From contig CAKZZD010000043.1 in assembly GCA_937886715.1 (NCBI GenBank), forward strand, positions 1 through 31,832: a stretch of 31,832 nt of DNA. The letters are read 5' to 3'. Source of the DNA: an uncultured Bacteroidales bacterium (GTDB lineage Bacteria > Bacteroidota > Bacteroidia > Bacteroidales > P3). This document shows positions 16,701 to 24,834 of this stretch, piece after piece (the first letter of the stretch is position 1; each line of letters begins with the position of its first letter). The translations under genes were made by a program, and so were the position numbers. Under the pieces are notes generated by a model. The model saw only the letters and a list, made by a program, of their open reading frames with translations. It was not told where the DNA came from and did no database searches.

Positions 16701-19700
16701 GGCATGTATCCCACCTCGAGGTCGTCGATGTAGTGGTAGCTGTAGTCGTAGCTGTTGTTGTTGTAGAAGTTCTTGAAGGCAATATAGCGGCCGGTGCCGG
16801 TATAGGTGCTCAAGAAGCGCAGCACGTTGTTCTCGTTGGCAGTGAAGATGAGCGTGTCGATGGGCACGAACGAGGAGTCGAAGCCCGGGGTGATGCTATC
16901 CACTGCACCGATGATGAGCCGGTAGCTGGAGGGGCTGGAGGTGTAGTGGTGGAAGGAGATGTAGAGGCTGTCGACCGTAGTGGGCATCTCGGGCAGCACG
17001 GTGAGTGCGGTGCCGTAGAGATAGAGGCAGTACTGGCCGGAGCTGGTGTAGCCGGTGGTGGAGGTGTAGTACACAGCGGGCGTGTAAGAACTACCTGCAT
17101 AGGTGCCGGTGCTGAGCATGGTATAGTTCCAGCAGTTGGGCAGCGGCGAGCGGGTGGTACCCGGGTCGGTGCAGTTGTCGAAGTTCTCGAAGTAGGGCAG
17201 CGTGGGTATGTCGCATGGCGTGGTGAAGCGGACGCGGTTCGAGTTGATCGAAGTGTCGTTCAGGCCACTGCAGAGGGTGTACACGTACACGTCGTAGTCG
17301 CTGCTGTGGTTCAGACCCGTCAGCGTGAGGCTGTTGGTCGTGGCATTGGCGATGGTACCGGTGCCGGGCACGAAGTTGCGGGGACCGTATTCAACCAGGT
17401 AGCCTGTGGCGGAGGCGCCGGCGGCTTCCCAGGTGATGGTGGCATCCGTGGTGGTCACGTTCGAGGCGCTCACGCCAGTCACGGCGACGCAGGCGGGTAT
17501 CGGTTCGATCACCAGGTTGTCGATGAAGTTGTAGTTGTCGGCGAAGGCATCCCAGAAGGTGATGTGACCTGTGGTACCATCGGGCAGCATATCGAACGGG
17601 AAGGCGATGGTCACCGTGGACGACGAGGTGTCGATGTCCGAACGGATCAGGGTGTCGAGCGGCATGATATTCTGTATGGGAGCTGTCGGGTCGCTCATCA
17701 CACCGATGATGAGGCGCACATCGTCGCCGCCCTGTACCAGGTTGAAGCGAGCCTGCAGGGTGTTCAGCGGGGCATCCATCTCAGGCATGATCAGGTAGCC
17801 GCCGCTGTAGATGAGGCAAAGCTTGTTGTTCTCGTCGCCGGTGAGGCTGATGACATAGGGGATCGGATAGTTGGAGCCGATGTAAGTGGAGCCGACGGTC
17901 CAGCAGTTGCGGCTGTACTCGCCATACTCAACATTTTGGAAGTCCTCGGTATAAGGTACCGCGACGGGAGCGCACTCGGTGGCGGCGGTGGCGAAGCCAG
18001 CCATGTCGTTGTCGCCGCAGACGGCCACGACCATGTACTCGTAGTCAAGACCCGGATTCAGGCTGGTGACGGTGTAGCTGGTGGTGCTGACAGTGTCAAG
18101 CAGGGCGTAGGCGGTGTCGCCCGCCAAGCGCTGGTAGACCATCCACGAGGTCTCCGAAGCACCGGGAGTCCAATTGAGCTCGATGGCGGTCGTGCCGGCG
18201 GCATTGGCCACCACGATAGGAGCCGCGCAGGTGCTCGGGGTGAGGCAGGCGCCGCCCACGAAGTACATGTTCAGTCTCGAGCTGGAGGAGTAACCGCCGG
18301 TGGGAGGAGCCGTGACGCTGTAGGAGCTTCCGTCCTGATAGACGTAGCGCGAGATGTCACTGGTGGCAGTGCTGACCATGCCATAGTTGCCGCTGCTCCA
18401 GCTGCCGGTCATGTCGCGGAAGGTGACAAGGATGTTGCCGCCCGAGTAGTTGAACGGCGTGGTGAGCGTGATGTCGTTCCATCCGGCAGCGATGTTGCCG
18501 GTGGTGCTGCCGCTCCACACCAGGTCGCTCTCCGCAATGGGGATGAAGGCCGACGAAACGTTGGTGGCCGACGTGTTGGTCATGTAGATTTCAATGTTGC
18601 GGGCCACGGGGACGGCGCTCATCTGGATGCCGATGTGCTCGATCTGGCCACCCGCCACAGCGCTGAAGTCGGTAGCAAGATAGATTTGCTGGGTAAGGGA
18701 GTAATTATACATGGAATAGGAGGGGAAATAGCTGCTGGTCGAGGTGCCGGTGCCGATGGTGTCGTTGACAAGGTTGGTGCTGTCGGCCTCGAGGCAGCCG
18801 AAGTTGGTGGTGCGGAAGTTGGCCGTGGCGGCCACGCTGGTACCTTCGACGCAGGTAGCGATGATGCGGAAGTTATACTCGGTGGCGGGGGTGAGACCCG
18901 TCATGGGGAAGTAGTTGTTGGTGGTGGTGCCGCTGGTCCAGGTGGTGTCGCTGGCTTCCTTGTACTCCACCGTGAGGTCGGTCCACTCGCTCGTGCTCTG
19001 CGTCCAGGCAGCCATGGCGCTGACGGGACCGGGGGTAATGCTGAGGCCGGTGACAGGATAGCAGCTGATCTGCGTGGTGAACGTAGCGTTCACGACGCGC
19101 GAGTCGCCGTCGCTGCACGAAGCCTTGATCCAGACATAATAGGTGGTGTTGGCGGCAAGGCCGGTGATGGTGTAGCTGTTCTCGCCGCTGACAATGGTGC
19201 TGTCGGTGGCATTGGCGATATCGGCGCCGGTGCCCCAGTACACGTTCATCTCGTTATAGTCGCTGTTGTCACCCCAGCTGACGGTGGCGTCGTGGACACC
19301 GACATTGGAGACCGACAAACTAGGAGTCACACACGGGGGCAGCAGTCCGAGGGTGACATCGTCGAGCATCAAGTAGATGTATGTCGAGGTGCCGGGATGC
19401 TGCACGGCACGGAAGGCCACATAGGAGCCGGTGCCGGTGTAGGACGACAGGGGCACCTCGAACTCCTCATAGGTGGTGCCCGCAGGGTGTACACGGTCAA
19501 TGGCCGTAAAGGTGGAGATATCCGTCGGGTCGGTCATCACGCCCACCTCGAAGTCGCAGTTGTAGCTGGTGCTGTACTGACGAGCCCAGAAGGTGGCCTG
19601 CAGGGTGTTGACATCCAAATCGGGTTCTACGGCAGGCAGGATGCCATAGCAGTAGCCGCCAGAATTGGAGGCATAGAAGTAGAGGCCGTGGGTGTTGTTA

Positions 19701-21163
19701 TGGCCGTAGGAAGTGGTGGCATGGACGTAGGGGCGGTCGGCCGTGCTGCCCAGCTTGTACCAGCAGGTGGGGAAGGCCGTGGTGCCGGTGCCATAGGTCT
19801 CGAAGTCCTCGGTGTAGGGCAGCGAGGCGGCGGTGATGTAGCTGCAGGCGGTGCGGACAGTGATCATACGGCTGAGGGAATTGCCGCCGTCGGAGCAGAC
19901 CGCCATCAGATAGATGTCGTAGGCGGTGTTGGGGGTCAGCTCGCCGATACTGAAAGCGGTGTCCGTAATATTCATGACGTTGACAACGGCCGTGTCGGGG
20001 TCGAAGCCAGCGGGGCCGTAGACAACCACCCACTCGCTGTTGATTTCGTCGGAAAGAGAAAGGTAGATGCTGTCGGGGGTGATGTTGGTGGCCGTCAGAC
20101 CGGCAGGACGCGGGCAGGCGGGAGCGTCAACACAGGAGACGTTAATCTGGAAGCCGTCGTACTGAACAGAGCCATCGGAATGGAATACCACGGTGAAGGC
20201 TTCGCTGCCGAAAGGCCCAAAAGTGTGGGTGCTATTGTCACCGGAGGTGTTGTCGCGGAAGAGCATTTCGCCGCTGGTGCCAATGCCGTCATAGATGGTC
20301 AGGTAGTCGTAGGATCCTTCGGTCTGAGAGGAACCACTGATGGTGACCCACTTGGTGGGATCATTGGGGGTGATGACAAGGGTGGACTGGCAGCTCGCGC
20401 TGTACGAGCCGGTGGGGCCGCCGTTGTCATAAATGGTGGCAGCGCAGGTGTGGAGTGTGTCGGAGCCGGAGGTGGCCATGTTCATGATTAACGTGCCCAC
20501 ACTGAACGAAACCGATGACCAGGCACTGTAGCCGTCGGTGCCGCAGTCGGAACGCACATATACTCTGTACATGCCATCGTCAAGGCCTGTGAGGGAATAG
20601 CTCTGGGTGGTGGTGGTGGCACTGTTCACAACGACAGTGTCAGGATTGAAGCTGCCGATGCCCCAGACGACCTGCCATGAGGTGCCGGTGTTCTCGGTCC
20701 AAGTGAGGTCGACATCCGAGCCAGATACGTTGGCCAGCAATGACATTGGAGCAATACAGCTCGGACAGCTCACCGTGTCCATCGTGTAGATGGTGCCGGC
20801 AGAAGGCTCGTTGACCATGTAGGCCAACGTACCGTCGCCCCGGTAGTTCCAGATGGTGACCTCTTCGTCGTAATCGCCCTCTGTCCAAACAAAGGTGATG
20901 GGCAGGTTGTCTGCCACAACGACGCTGATCGAGTCGTACGCGGGATAATCACCTTCTGAATCATTCAAGGCATTCCCGGCATTAAAAGTCGCCAGCGTGG
21001 TGCCGCCCTGCACAATGGCAAGGCTGCCGTCGTTCCATCCGTCACCGTAGCCATCGGCACCGACGATCTTGATCGGACAAGATGTCTGCGCCGTCGCCAC
21101 AGTGGGCAATGCCATGGCCACTATCGCAGCCATCAGCATCAGAAACTTGTAAAATGACTTCAT
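13739..21163 (-). CDS. Giant multidomain T9SS surface protein (Fn3, CUB-like, MAM-like, InlB-like repeats)
   Basis: 2474 aa. Signal peptide 1-25 (ALPTVATAQ). Approximate order: N-terminal beta-domain 27-135; Fn3 136-222; CUB-like 225-345 (YDYLTIYDG); Fn3 347-435; MAM-like 438-608 (LPYTEDFE); two Fn3 610-782; beta-sandwich module 788-975; Fn3 978-1065; MAM-like 1065-1222; Fn3; MAM-like 1316-1487; Fn3; MAM-like 1582-1770; Fn3; second beta-sandwich module 1855-2045, related to the first; three Fn3 to 2315; InlB B-repeat-like 2317-2385 (GYHFVRWQDGNTDNP); T9SS tail 2400-2474 (VSLYPNPASSTVTV ... IRKLIVK). Many Fn3 domains start with a cysteine. It is probably a long surface stalk or adhesin; no enzyme motif was seen. 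The 60-residue tail is nearly identical to that of the partial gene at 31651. Confidence 0.9.
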   Translation of the reverse strand: MKSFYKFLMLMAAIVAMALPTVATAQTSCPIKIVGADGYGDGWNDGSLAIVQGGTTLATFNAGNALNDSEGDYPAYDSISVVVADNLPITFVWTEGDYDEEVTIWNYRGDGTLAYMVNEPSAGTIYTMDTVSCPSCIAPMSLLANVSGSDVDLTWTENTGTSWQVVWGIGSFNPDTVVVNSATTTTQSYSLTGLDDGMYRVYVRSDCGTDGYSAWSSVSFSVGTLIMNMATSGSDTLHTCAATIYDNGGPTGSYSASCQSTLVITPNDPTKWVTISGSSQTEGSYDYLTIYDGIGTSGEMLFRDNTSGDNSTHTFGPFGSEAFTVVFHSDGSVQYDGFQINVSCVDAPACPRPAGLTATNITPDSIYLSLSDEINSEWVVVYGPAGFDPDTAVVNVMNITDTAFSIGELTPNTAYDIYLMAVCSDGGNSLSRMITVRTACSYITAASLPYTEDFETYGTGTTAFPTCWYKLGSTADRPYVHATTSYGHNNTHGLYFYASNSGGYCYGILPAVEPDLDVNTLQATFWARQYSTSYNCDFEVGVMTDPTDISTFTAIDRVHPAGTTYEEFEVPLSSYTGTGSYVAFRAVQHPGTSTYIYLMLDDVTLGLLPPCVTPSLSVSNVGVHDATVSWGDNSDYNEMNVYWGTGADIANATDSTIVSGENSYTITGLAANTTYYVWIKASCSDGDSRVVNATFTTQISCYPVTGLSITPGPVSAMAAWTQSTSEWTDLTVEYKEASDTTWTSGTTTNNYFPMTGLTPATEYNFRIIATCVEGTSVAATANFRTTNFGCLEADSTNLVNDTIGTGTSTSSYFPSYSMYNYSLTQQIYLATDFSAVAGGQIEHIGIQMSAVPVARNIEIYMTNTSATNVSSAFIPIAESDLVWSGSTTGNIAAGWNDITLTTPFNYSGGNILVTFRDMTGSWSSGNYGMVSTATSDISRYVYQDGSSYSVTAPPTGGYSSSSRLNMYFVGGACLTPSTCAAPIVVANAAGTTAIELNWTPGASETSWMVYQRLAGDTAYALLDTVSTTSYTVTSLNPGLDYEYMVVAVCGDNDMAGFATAATECAPVAVPYTEDFQNVEYGEYSRNCWTVGSTYIGSNYPIPYVISLTGDENNKLCLIYSGGYLIMPEMDAPLNTLQARFNLVQGGDDVRLIIGVMSDPTAPIQNIMPLDTLIRSDIDTSSSTVTIAFPFDMLPDGTTGHITFWDAFADNYNFIDNLVIEPIPACVAVTGVSASNVTTTDATITWEAAGASATGYLVEYGPRNFVPGTGTIANATTNSLTLTGLNHSSDYDVYVYTLCSGLNDTSINSNRVRFTTPCDIPTLPYFENFDNCTDPGTTRSPLPNCWNYTMLSTGTYAGSSYTPAVYYTSTTGYTSSGQYCLYLYGTALTVLPEMPTTVDSLYISFHHYTSSPSSYRLIIGAVDSITPGFDSSFVPIDTLIFTANENNVLRFLSTYTGTGRYIAFKNFYNNNSYDYSYHYIDDLEVGYMPSCVWPVDVHATGLTTTTAEFAWSICQATDYEYEYGPAGFTRGTGTTGTWSSAPYSISGLTLGTQYDIYVRGICGAGDTSEWSSVYTFGTLNADPATVPFYCDFTDTTLTNAGWEVVNGTQNNQWAVGAAESNGTPNALYISNDNGTSNSYTVSGISITYAYRDVILTDGPYTVSYDWKAYGEGSYDYIRAWLVPASQMPTAGLLPDGTTSTYNFNSSGVAPAGWISIDGGAKLNLATSWQTHEEELNLTAGTYHLLFMWANDGSVGNQPPAAIDNVTLALIVCPISDITFANVSGSSAQVTWTGSSDGYEIEYGPAGFLRGSGTTINTTTNSATLNGLASLTTYDVYLRAFCNVTDTSRWYRASFITAICDNYTEAYSYDTTLTNTTSSYSPIGYSLYNYGYVQTIVDSANLASMTGDITAFAFNPVDGTTGDYYTNMTVFMANVSESDLSSGWILPDATHNFVKVIDSADFTYTEGGWQIHSLDTAFAWDGHSNLLIAVKRDHGTWSSGASFVAHTATASKMRYAYRDGSPYDYSNPDVTGTASSTVGDIRLISCGEGCVAPVISSTSATDNSITVNFVADSAVEVVITDGIWDSEATGTEILGNTYTFTGLSYNTTYTIGLRSICAEGAVSDWSIVTVTTEDVPCMEPTALAISDITFRGATASWTAGGEEANWEVNIFNTNINESYTTTTPSYAFSYLTTGMQYSVSVRALCGSEASIEGPWSDTVVFTTDECQPATQVSASNLTATTATITWTASGNGMGVYVVEYGYRGMSQGEGTAALSESTTITITGLQPETEYDVYISTVCEGGAMSVWSDVYSFTTPAASGNIYTISAVPSDPTMGSVQGGGSFEENMQITLTAVPNEGYHFVRWQDGNTDNPRVVTVTGNATYVATFEANAGIEDINGAGYVSLYPNPASSTVTVSVEGNESEVVVTIVDMNGREVKRERTSGSVLTMDISSLSQGAYFVRLTGERVNAIRKLIVK

Positions 21164-21235
21164 AATTAAAAAATTTAGTTGATAATAATAAAAAAAATAT
21201 TATGATTAAATAATCTACTGTCAACGACAAAACCA

Positions 21236-21279
21236 TGTTATCGTTTAACGATAAAAAAATTTATTGATAAACGATAACA
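21236..21279. promoter_or_regulatory. Operator-like inverted repeat upstream of the giant gene
   Basis: TGTTATCGTTTA (21236-21247) and TAAACGATAACA (21268-21279) form a perfect 12-bp inverted repeat. A third half-site, TTAACGATAA (21245-21254), overlaps the left arm. It is 73 bases upstream of the giant gene's start codon, in AT-rich DNA. It could be a protein-binding site or a leader hairpin. Confidence 0.5.
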
Positions 21280-21388
21280 CCTTTTCCTTCTCCAAGTGGC
21301 CGACGCTGAAAAAAATTCTTTTTTTCTCGATTAAACAGTTGTGTCTCATGATCTTAAAAAAAACTATCGTTCTTTTCAAACACCATTT

Positions 21389-21396
21389 CAAATATA
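21389..21396 (-). promoter_or_regulatory. Candidate -7 box for the giant surface protein gene
   Basis: TATATTTG on the minus strand matches the Bacteroidota -7 consensus, about 226 bases before the start codon. If used, the transcript would carry the operator-like inverted repeat at 21236-21279 in its leader. No good -33 box was seen. Confidence 0.35.
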
Positions 21397-21469
21397 AAGG
21401 AAAAAAACATAACCGATAGGAAAAAAGTTCTTTTTTAACATTTTTTTTGTCGACACTCCTCTTACCGGC

Positions 21470-21640
21470 CCACAAATTCCCCACCCTCTCTGCACCGTCA
21501 CCCCCTCCCTTGCCCCCTCCATCATCCCGTTCTCGATTCCGCACAACCCCCTGATTTCCACTTCCCAACACCCTATCAACCACCTACCAACTCCTACCAT
21601 AGTAGGAGTTGGGTAGGAGATGATAAGGCGATGATATTGA
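21470..21640. repeat. Dispersed palindromic repeat, copy B, with C-rich tract
   Basis: A C-rich stretch (about 21470-21597) leads into an 11-bp hairpin, CCAACTCCTAC (21587-21597) and GTAGGAGTTGG (21602-21612), loop CATA, followed by the second 11-mer GTAGGAGATGA (21613-21623). It lies between divergent genes; the rest of the 605-base gap (21164-21768) is AT-rich and shows no gene longer than the mini-ORF at 21746. Confidence 0.85.
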
Positions 21641-21745
21641 GAGACAGCGTTTTGGAAAGGCGGAAAACATTTCCTGAAGACGTGGCCGACAGGTAAAAAA
21701 ACGGTTGGGAGCATACAATATTCTGCACGGGCGATGCGTTATAAA

Positions 21746-21772
21746 ATGAACAAAAAAAACATCAACGAATGA
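21746..21772 (+). CDS. Possible 8-codon leader ORF overlapping the mutase start
   Basis: ATG at 21746 opens MNKKNINE and stops at TGA 21770-21772, which overlaps the mutase ATG (21769-21771) as ATGA. Such an arrangement can couple translation of the next gene. It is short enough to arise by chance. Confidence 0.25.
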   Translation: MNKKNINE

Positions 21773-23154
21773 GTCTGATCAAATCGATATCCGGCATCCG
21801 GGGCACCATCGGTGGCACTCCCGGCGAGGGTCTGAGTCCCCTCGATGTAGTGAAATTCACGGCAGCCTTTGCCACCTTCCTGCAGCGGCAGACGCCCGGC
21901 CGCCAGCTGACGCTGGTGGTGGGACGCGACGCCCGCCTCAGCGGCCCGATGGTCGACCACCTGGTGGTGGGCACCCTCGTGGGCATGGGCATCGACGTGC
22001 TGGAAACTGGCCTCTCCACCACCCCGACCACCGAGATGACGGTGATAGACCACCATGCCGACGGCGGCATCATCATCACGGCAAGCCACAACCCCAAGCA
22101 CTGGAACGCCCTGAAGCTGCTCAACGCCAAAGGCGAGTTCATCAACGATAGGGAAGGCAAAGAGGTGCTGCGCCTGGCCGAAAGCGACGAGTTGCAGTTT
22201 GCCGAGGTGGACCACCTGGGGCACGTCAGCGAGAACCTCAACACTATCGACGAACATATACAGCGCGTGCTGGCTCTGAAGTTGGTCGACCGCGAAGCCA
22301 TCCGCAAGGCGAACCTGCGCGTGGCCGTCGATGCCGTCAACTCGACCGGCGGCATCGCCATTCCGCGACTGCTTAAGACCCTGGGCGTTGAACAGGTGGT
22401 GGAGCTCAACTGCGAGCCCACCGGTATGTTCGCCCACAATCCCGAACCCATACCGCAGAACTTGACCGACATCGCCCAAACGGTGGTGCACGAACATTGC
22501 GACCTCGGCATCGTGGTCGACCCCGACGTGGACCGTCTGGCGCTGGTGAGCGAGACCGGCGAGATGTTCGGCGAGGAGTACACCCTGGTGAGCGTGGCCG
22601 ACTATGTGCTGCAGCACACTCCGGGCAACACGGTGAGTAACTTGTCGTCGAGCCGCGCCCTGCGCGATGTGACCCGCCGCTATGAGGGATGCTCCTACAG
22701 CGCAGCGGCTGTGGGCGAGGTGAACGTGACCACCATGATGAAAGAAACCGGCGCCATCATCGGCGGCGAAGGCAACGGAGGCGTGATCTACCCCGAACTG
22801 CACTATGGCCGCGACGCGCTGGTGGGCGTGGCCCTGTTCCTGTCGCAATTGGCACAGAAGGGCATGAAGATGAGCGACCTGCGCCGCAGCTATCCCGAAT
22901 ACACCATCAGCAAAAACCGCGTCGACCTCACTCCTGACATCGACGTGGACGCCCTGCTGGCCAAGGTGGCAGCAAAATACCGCCAGGATGCCAGTTGCAC
23001 GGTGACGACCATCGACGGCGTGAAGATCGACTTCGCCGACGGATGGGTGCATCTGCGCAAGAGCAACACCGAGCCCATCATCCGCATCTACAGTGAGGCC
23101 AAGGACGAGGCACGTGCCAACGAGCTGGCCAAACAGGTGATGAAGGAATTCTAA
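21769..23154 (+). CDS. glmM: Phosphoglucosamine mutase-like phosphohexomutase
   Basis: 461 aa, full length for the alpha-D-phosphohexomutase family. The catalytic phosphoserine loop TASHNPKHWN has Ser106; the metal site DPDVDR has Asp251, Asp253 and Asp255; the sugar-binding loop is GEGNGG (333-338); the C-terminal phosphate-binding loop is RKSNTEPIIRIYSEA. The N-terminus SISGIRGTIGG is typical of Bacteroidota GlmM-type enzymes. It would convert glucosamine-6-phosphate to glucosamine-1-phosphate for UDP-GlcNAc, peptidoglycan and LPS synthesis; phosphomannomutase or phosphoglucomutase activity cannot be excluded from sequence. It is a single gene, divergent from the giant surface protein and convergent with the OmpA gene. 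Confidence 0.88.
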   Translation: MSLIKSISGIRGTIGGTPGEGLSPLDVVKFTAAFATFLQRQTPGRQLTLVVGRDARLSGPMVDHLVVGTLVGMGIDVLETGLSTTPTTEMTVIDHHADGGIIITASHNPKHWNALKLLNAKGEFINDREGKEVLRLAESDELQFAEVDHLGHVSENLNTIDEHIQRVLALKLVDREAIRKANLRVAVDAVNSTGGIAIPRLLKTLGVEQVVELNCEPTGMFAHNPEPIPQNLTDIAQTVVHEHCDLGIVVDPDVDRLALVSETGEMFGEEYTLVSVADYVLQHTPGNTVSNLSSSRALRDVTRRYEGCSYSAAAVGEVNVTTMMKETGAIIGGEGNGGVIYPELHYGRDALVGVALFLSQLAQKGMKMSDLRRSYPEYTISKNRVDLTPDIDVDALLAKVAAKYRQDASCTVTTIDGVKIDFADGWVHLRKSNTEPIIRIYSEAKDEARANELAKQVMKEF

Positions 23155-23176
23155 AGGCACAGACACACACAATGCC

Positions 23177-23210
23177 AAGGGGCCGGCGGACGTTTGTCCG
23201 CCGGCCCCTT
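23177..23210 (+). terminator. Terminator hairpin after the mutase gene
   Basis: A perfect 15-bp stem (23177-23191 with 23196-23210) with a GTTT loop lies 23 bases after the stop. There is no strong T run afterwards, so termination efficiency is uncertain. Confidence 0.6.
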
Positions 23211-23262
23211 GACTATATTGGCAACCGCGAAAGAATGCCTCGCCCCTAAAGAGCAACTCATG

Positions 23263-23302
23263 AACAAGGGTGCCCGGTCCATAAGGATCGGGCACCCTTG
23301 TT
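23263..23302 (-). terminator. Terminator of the OmpA operon
   Basis: AACAAGGGTGCCCG (23263-23276) pairs with CGGGCACCCTTGTT (23289-23302), extended by four inner pairs. It lies 27 bases after the OmpA stop codon on the minus strand and may also catch rightward transcripts. Confidence 0.75.
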
Positions 23303-23328
23303 TATGTATTTATCGTCTGGCTGCCGGA

Positions 23329-24807
23329 TTAGCGGAGGCTAATGACAGCGCGACGGTTCTGGTAGCGGTGCTCGTCAGTGTCGTTCTCGACAATGGGCTC
23401 ACGCTCACCCTTCGACTCGGTGGCAATGCTCTCGGCAGGAGCACCCTCGCCGATCATGACGTTCTTGACAGCCTCGGCACGACGCTGACCAAGACGCATG
23501 TTGCTCTCGTCGGAACCGATATTGTCGGTATGACCGGTGACGACAACCTTGATGTCCTTGTTGCCAGCCATAGCGGAGCTGAGGGCCTTGATGGCGTGGT
23601 CGGTCTCATCATTGTAGATGGGCTTGGTTTTGCTGAAGCCGAAGTTGATCTGGGTGTTGATCAGGTCAATGTAGCGCTGCATCATGTCGCGATCGTAGCT
23701 ATAGGCGGGAGCTTTGTCCTTGCAAGCATCCTCGGCAGCTTTGGCACGGGCGGCCTCCTGGGCAGCCTTGGCGTTGGCGGCATCCTCGGCGGCTTTGGCC
23801 TTGGCAACCTCTTCAGCAGCCTTGGCTTTGGCGGCCTCTTCAGCGGCTTTGGCCTTGTTGGCCTCATCCATGTAGTAGTTCACAAGCTCAGACTCATTGG
23901 CCTTGTCGGGATCGATGTATTCCTTCCAGCCGAAGTTGATGCCGACCTTCACACCCAGATTGAGCAGGTGCAGGTCGCTGATCTCGTTCGAGTTGAGAAC
24001 ACCGTTGTAAGCCTCGGGGGCGACACGGATGGCGGGAGCTTTCTCAGCAGTGAGAGCACGGGCATGCATGGAGAACAGGGGCTCGGAAGAAGCCTCTTTC
24101 AGCATGTTGTTGATGGCATAGCCGCCATAGATACCCAGATAGAGACCCCACTTGTTGCTGAGGGCATAGTTGAAACCAAGGTCGGCAATAGCGCTGACAC
24201 CCATCTTGATGTTGTCGATTTCCTGGTCAACATCCTGGCTGTAGGTATAGAAACCGTGGTTGGGGAGATCACGATAGGTGACGTTGGTCACAGGGGCATA
24301 GCCTTCGCGGACAAACTGGCCGTCGTTGACGGTGTAGTTGCCGTTCAGGGGGAGGTCAAGCTGAGCACCGAAGCCGAGGAGGAAAGTCCAACGGTCATTC
24401 ATGGCGTTGCGGTAGTAAACCTCAAGGGGCACATTGATGAAGGACTGGTGCTGATACTCGTGCCAGTTATCGTAGGTGTTGTAGATGTCGAACTCATTGT
24501 TCATCGACTCGGGGTGCTGATAGCCCGAGAAAACAAGCGTACGGGCCTGGTCAAACAGGACGTTGGAGTGGGTCATGTTGTACTGGACGCCAAGACCGAA
24601 ACCCCAGTGCTTGCCGAAGAAGTGCTGGTATTTCAATTCGCCGAGGTAACCCCAGCCAAGGTGGCGCTGGCCATTCATGGGGCTGTACACTAAGTTATCA
24701 AGGCCGCCTCCGATATTGAGGCCGATATAATTGCGATGCTGGTTGATCTGGGCCTGCGAACCGAGAGCCAGAGCCAAGACACCAAACAAGATGACAATAC
24801 GTTTCAT
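23329..24807 (-). CDS. OmpA-family outer membrane protein with beta-barrel and Ala/Lys-rich linker
   Basis: 492 aa. Signal peptide 1-19 (ALGSQAQ). Residues about 25-295 look like an outer-membrane beta-barrel (alternating strands, YIGLNIGGGLDNLVYS, final strand GVKVGINFGW). A linker at 316-363 consists of nearly perfect KAKAAEEA-type octads, probably a helical rod. The OmpA peptidoglycan-binding domain covers about 388-492 (VVVTGHTDNIGSDESNMRLG, QRRAEAVKNVM, NRRAVISLR), tying the outer membrane to the cell wall through Asp and Arg in this domain. It follows the T9SS-sorted 459-aa gene by 27 bases and has its own downstream terminator, so the two are probably one operon. Confidence 0.93.
   Translation of the reverse strand: MKRIVILFGVLALALGSQAQINQHRNYIGLNIGGGLDNLVYSPMNGQRHLGWGYLGELKYQHFFGKHWGFGLGVQYNMTHSNVLFDQARTLVFSGYQHPESMNNEFDIYNTYDNWHEYQHQSFINVPLEVYYRNAMNDRWTFLLGFGAQLDLPLNGNYTVNDGQFVREGYAPVTNVTYRDLPNHGFYTYSQDVDQEIDNIKMGVSAIADLGFNYALSNKWGLYLGIYGGYAINNMLKEASSEPLFSMHARALTAEKAPAIRVAPEAYNGVLNSNEISDLHLLNLGVKVGINFGWKEYIDPDKANESELVNYYMDEANKAKAAEEAAKAKAAEEVAKAKAAEDAANAKAAQEAARAKAAEDACKDKAPAYSYDRDMMQRYIDLINTQINFGFSKTKPIYNDETDHAIKALSSAMAGNKDIKVVVTGHTDNIGSDESNMRLGQRRAEAVKNVMIGEGAPAESIATESKGEREPIVENDTDEHRYQNRRAVISLR
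23719..23862. repeat. Coding tandem repeat of Ala/Lys/Glu octads
   Basis: Six copies of a roughly 24-base unit encode the linker of the OmpA protein (AKAAEEAAKAKAAEEV pattern). Repeats like this are prone to length change by slippage. Confidence 0.7.
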
Positions 24808-24834
24808 ATTAAGAATCTCTTTTTATATTAATAC

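Noticed and set aside
15938..20491. A 1517-codon open frame on the plus strand opposite the giant surface protein
   Set aside because: It is a compositional shadow: the minus frame has a signal peptide, recognisable domains and a sorting tail, whereas the plus frame is a Gly/Val/Ala/His-rich string with no domain.
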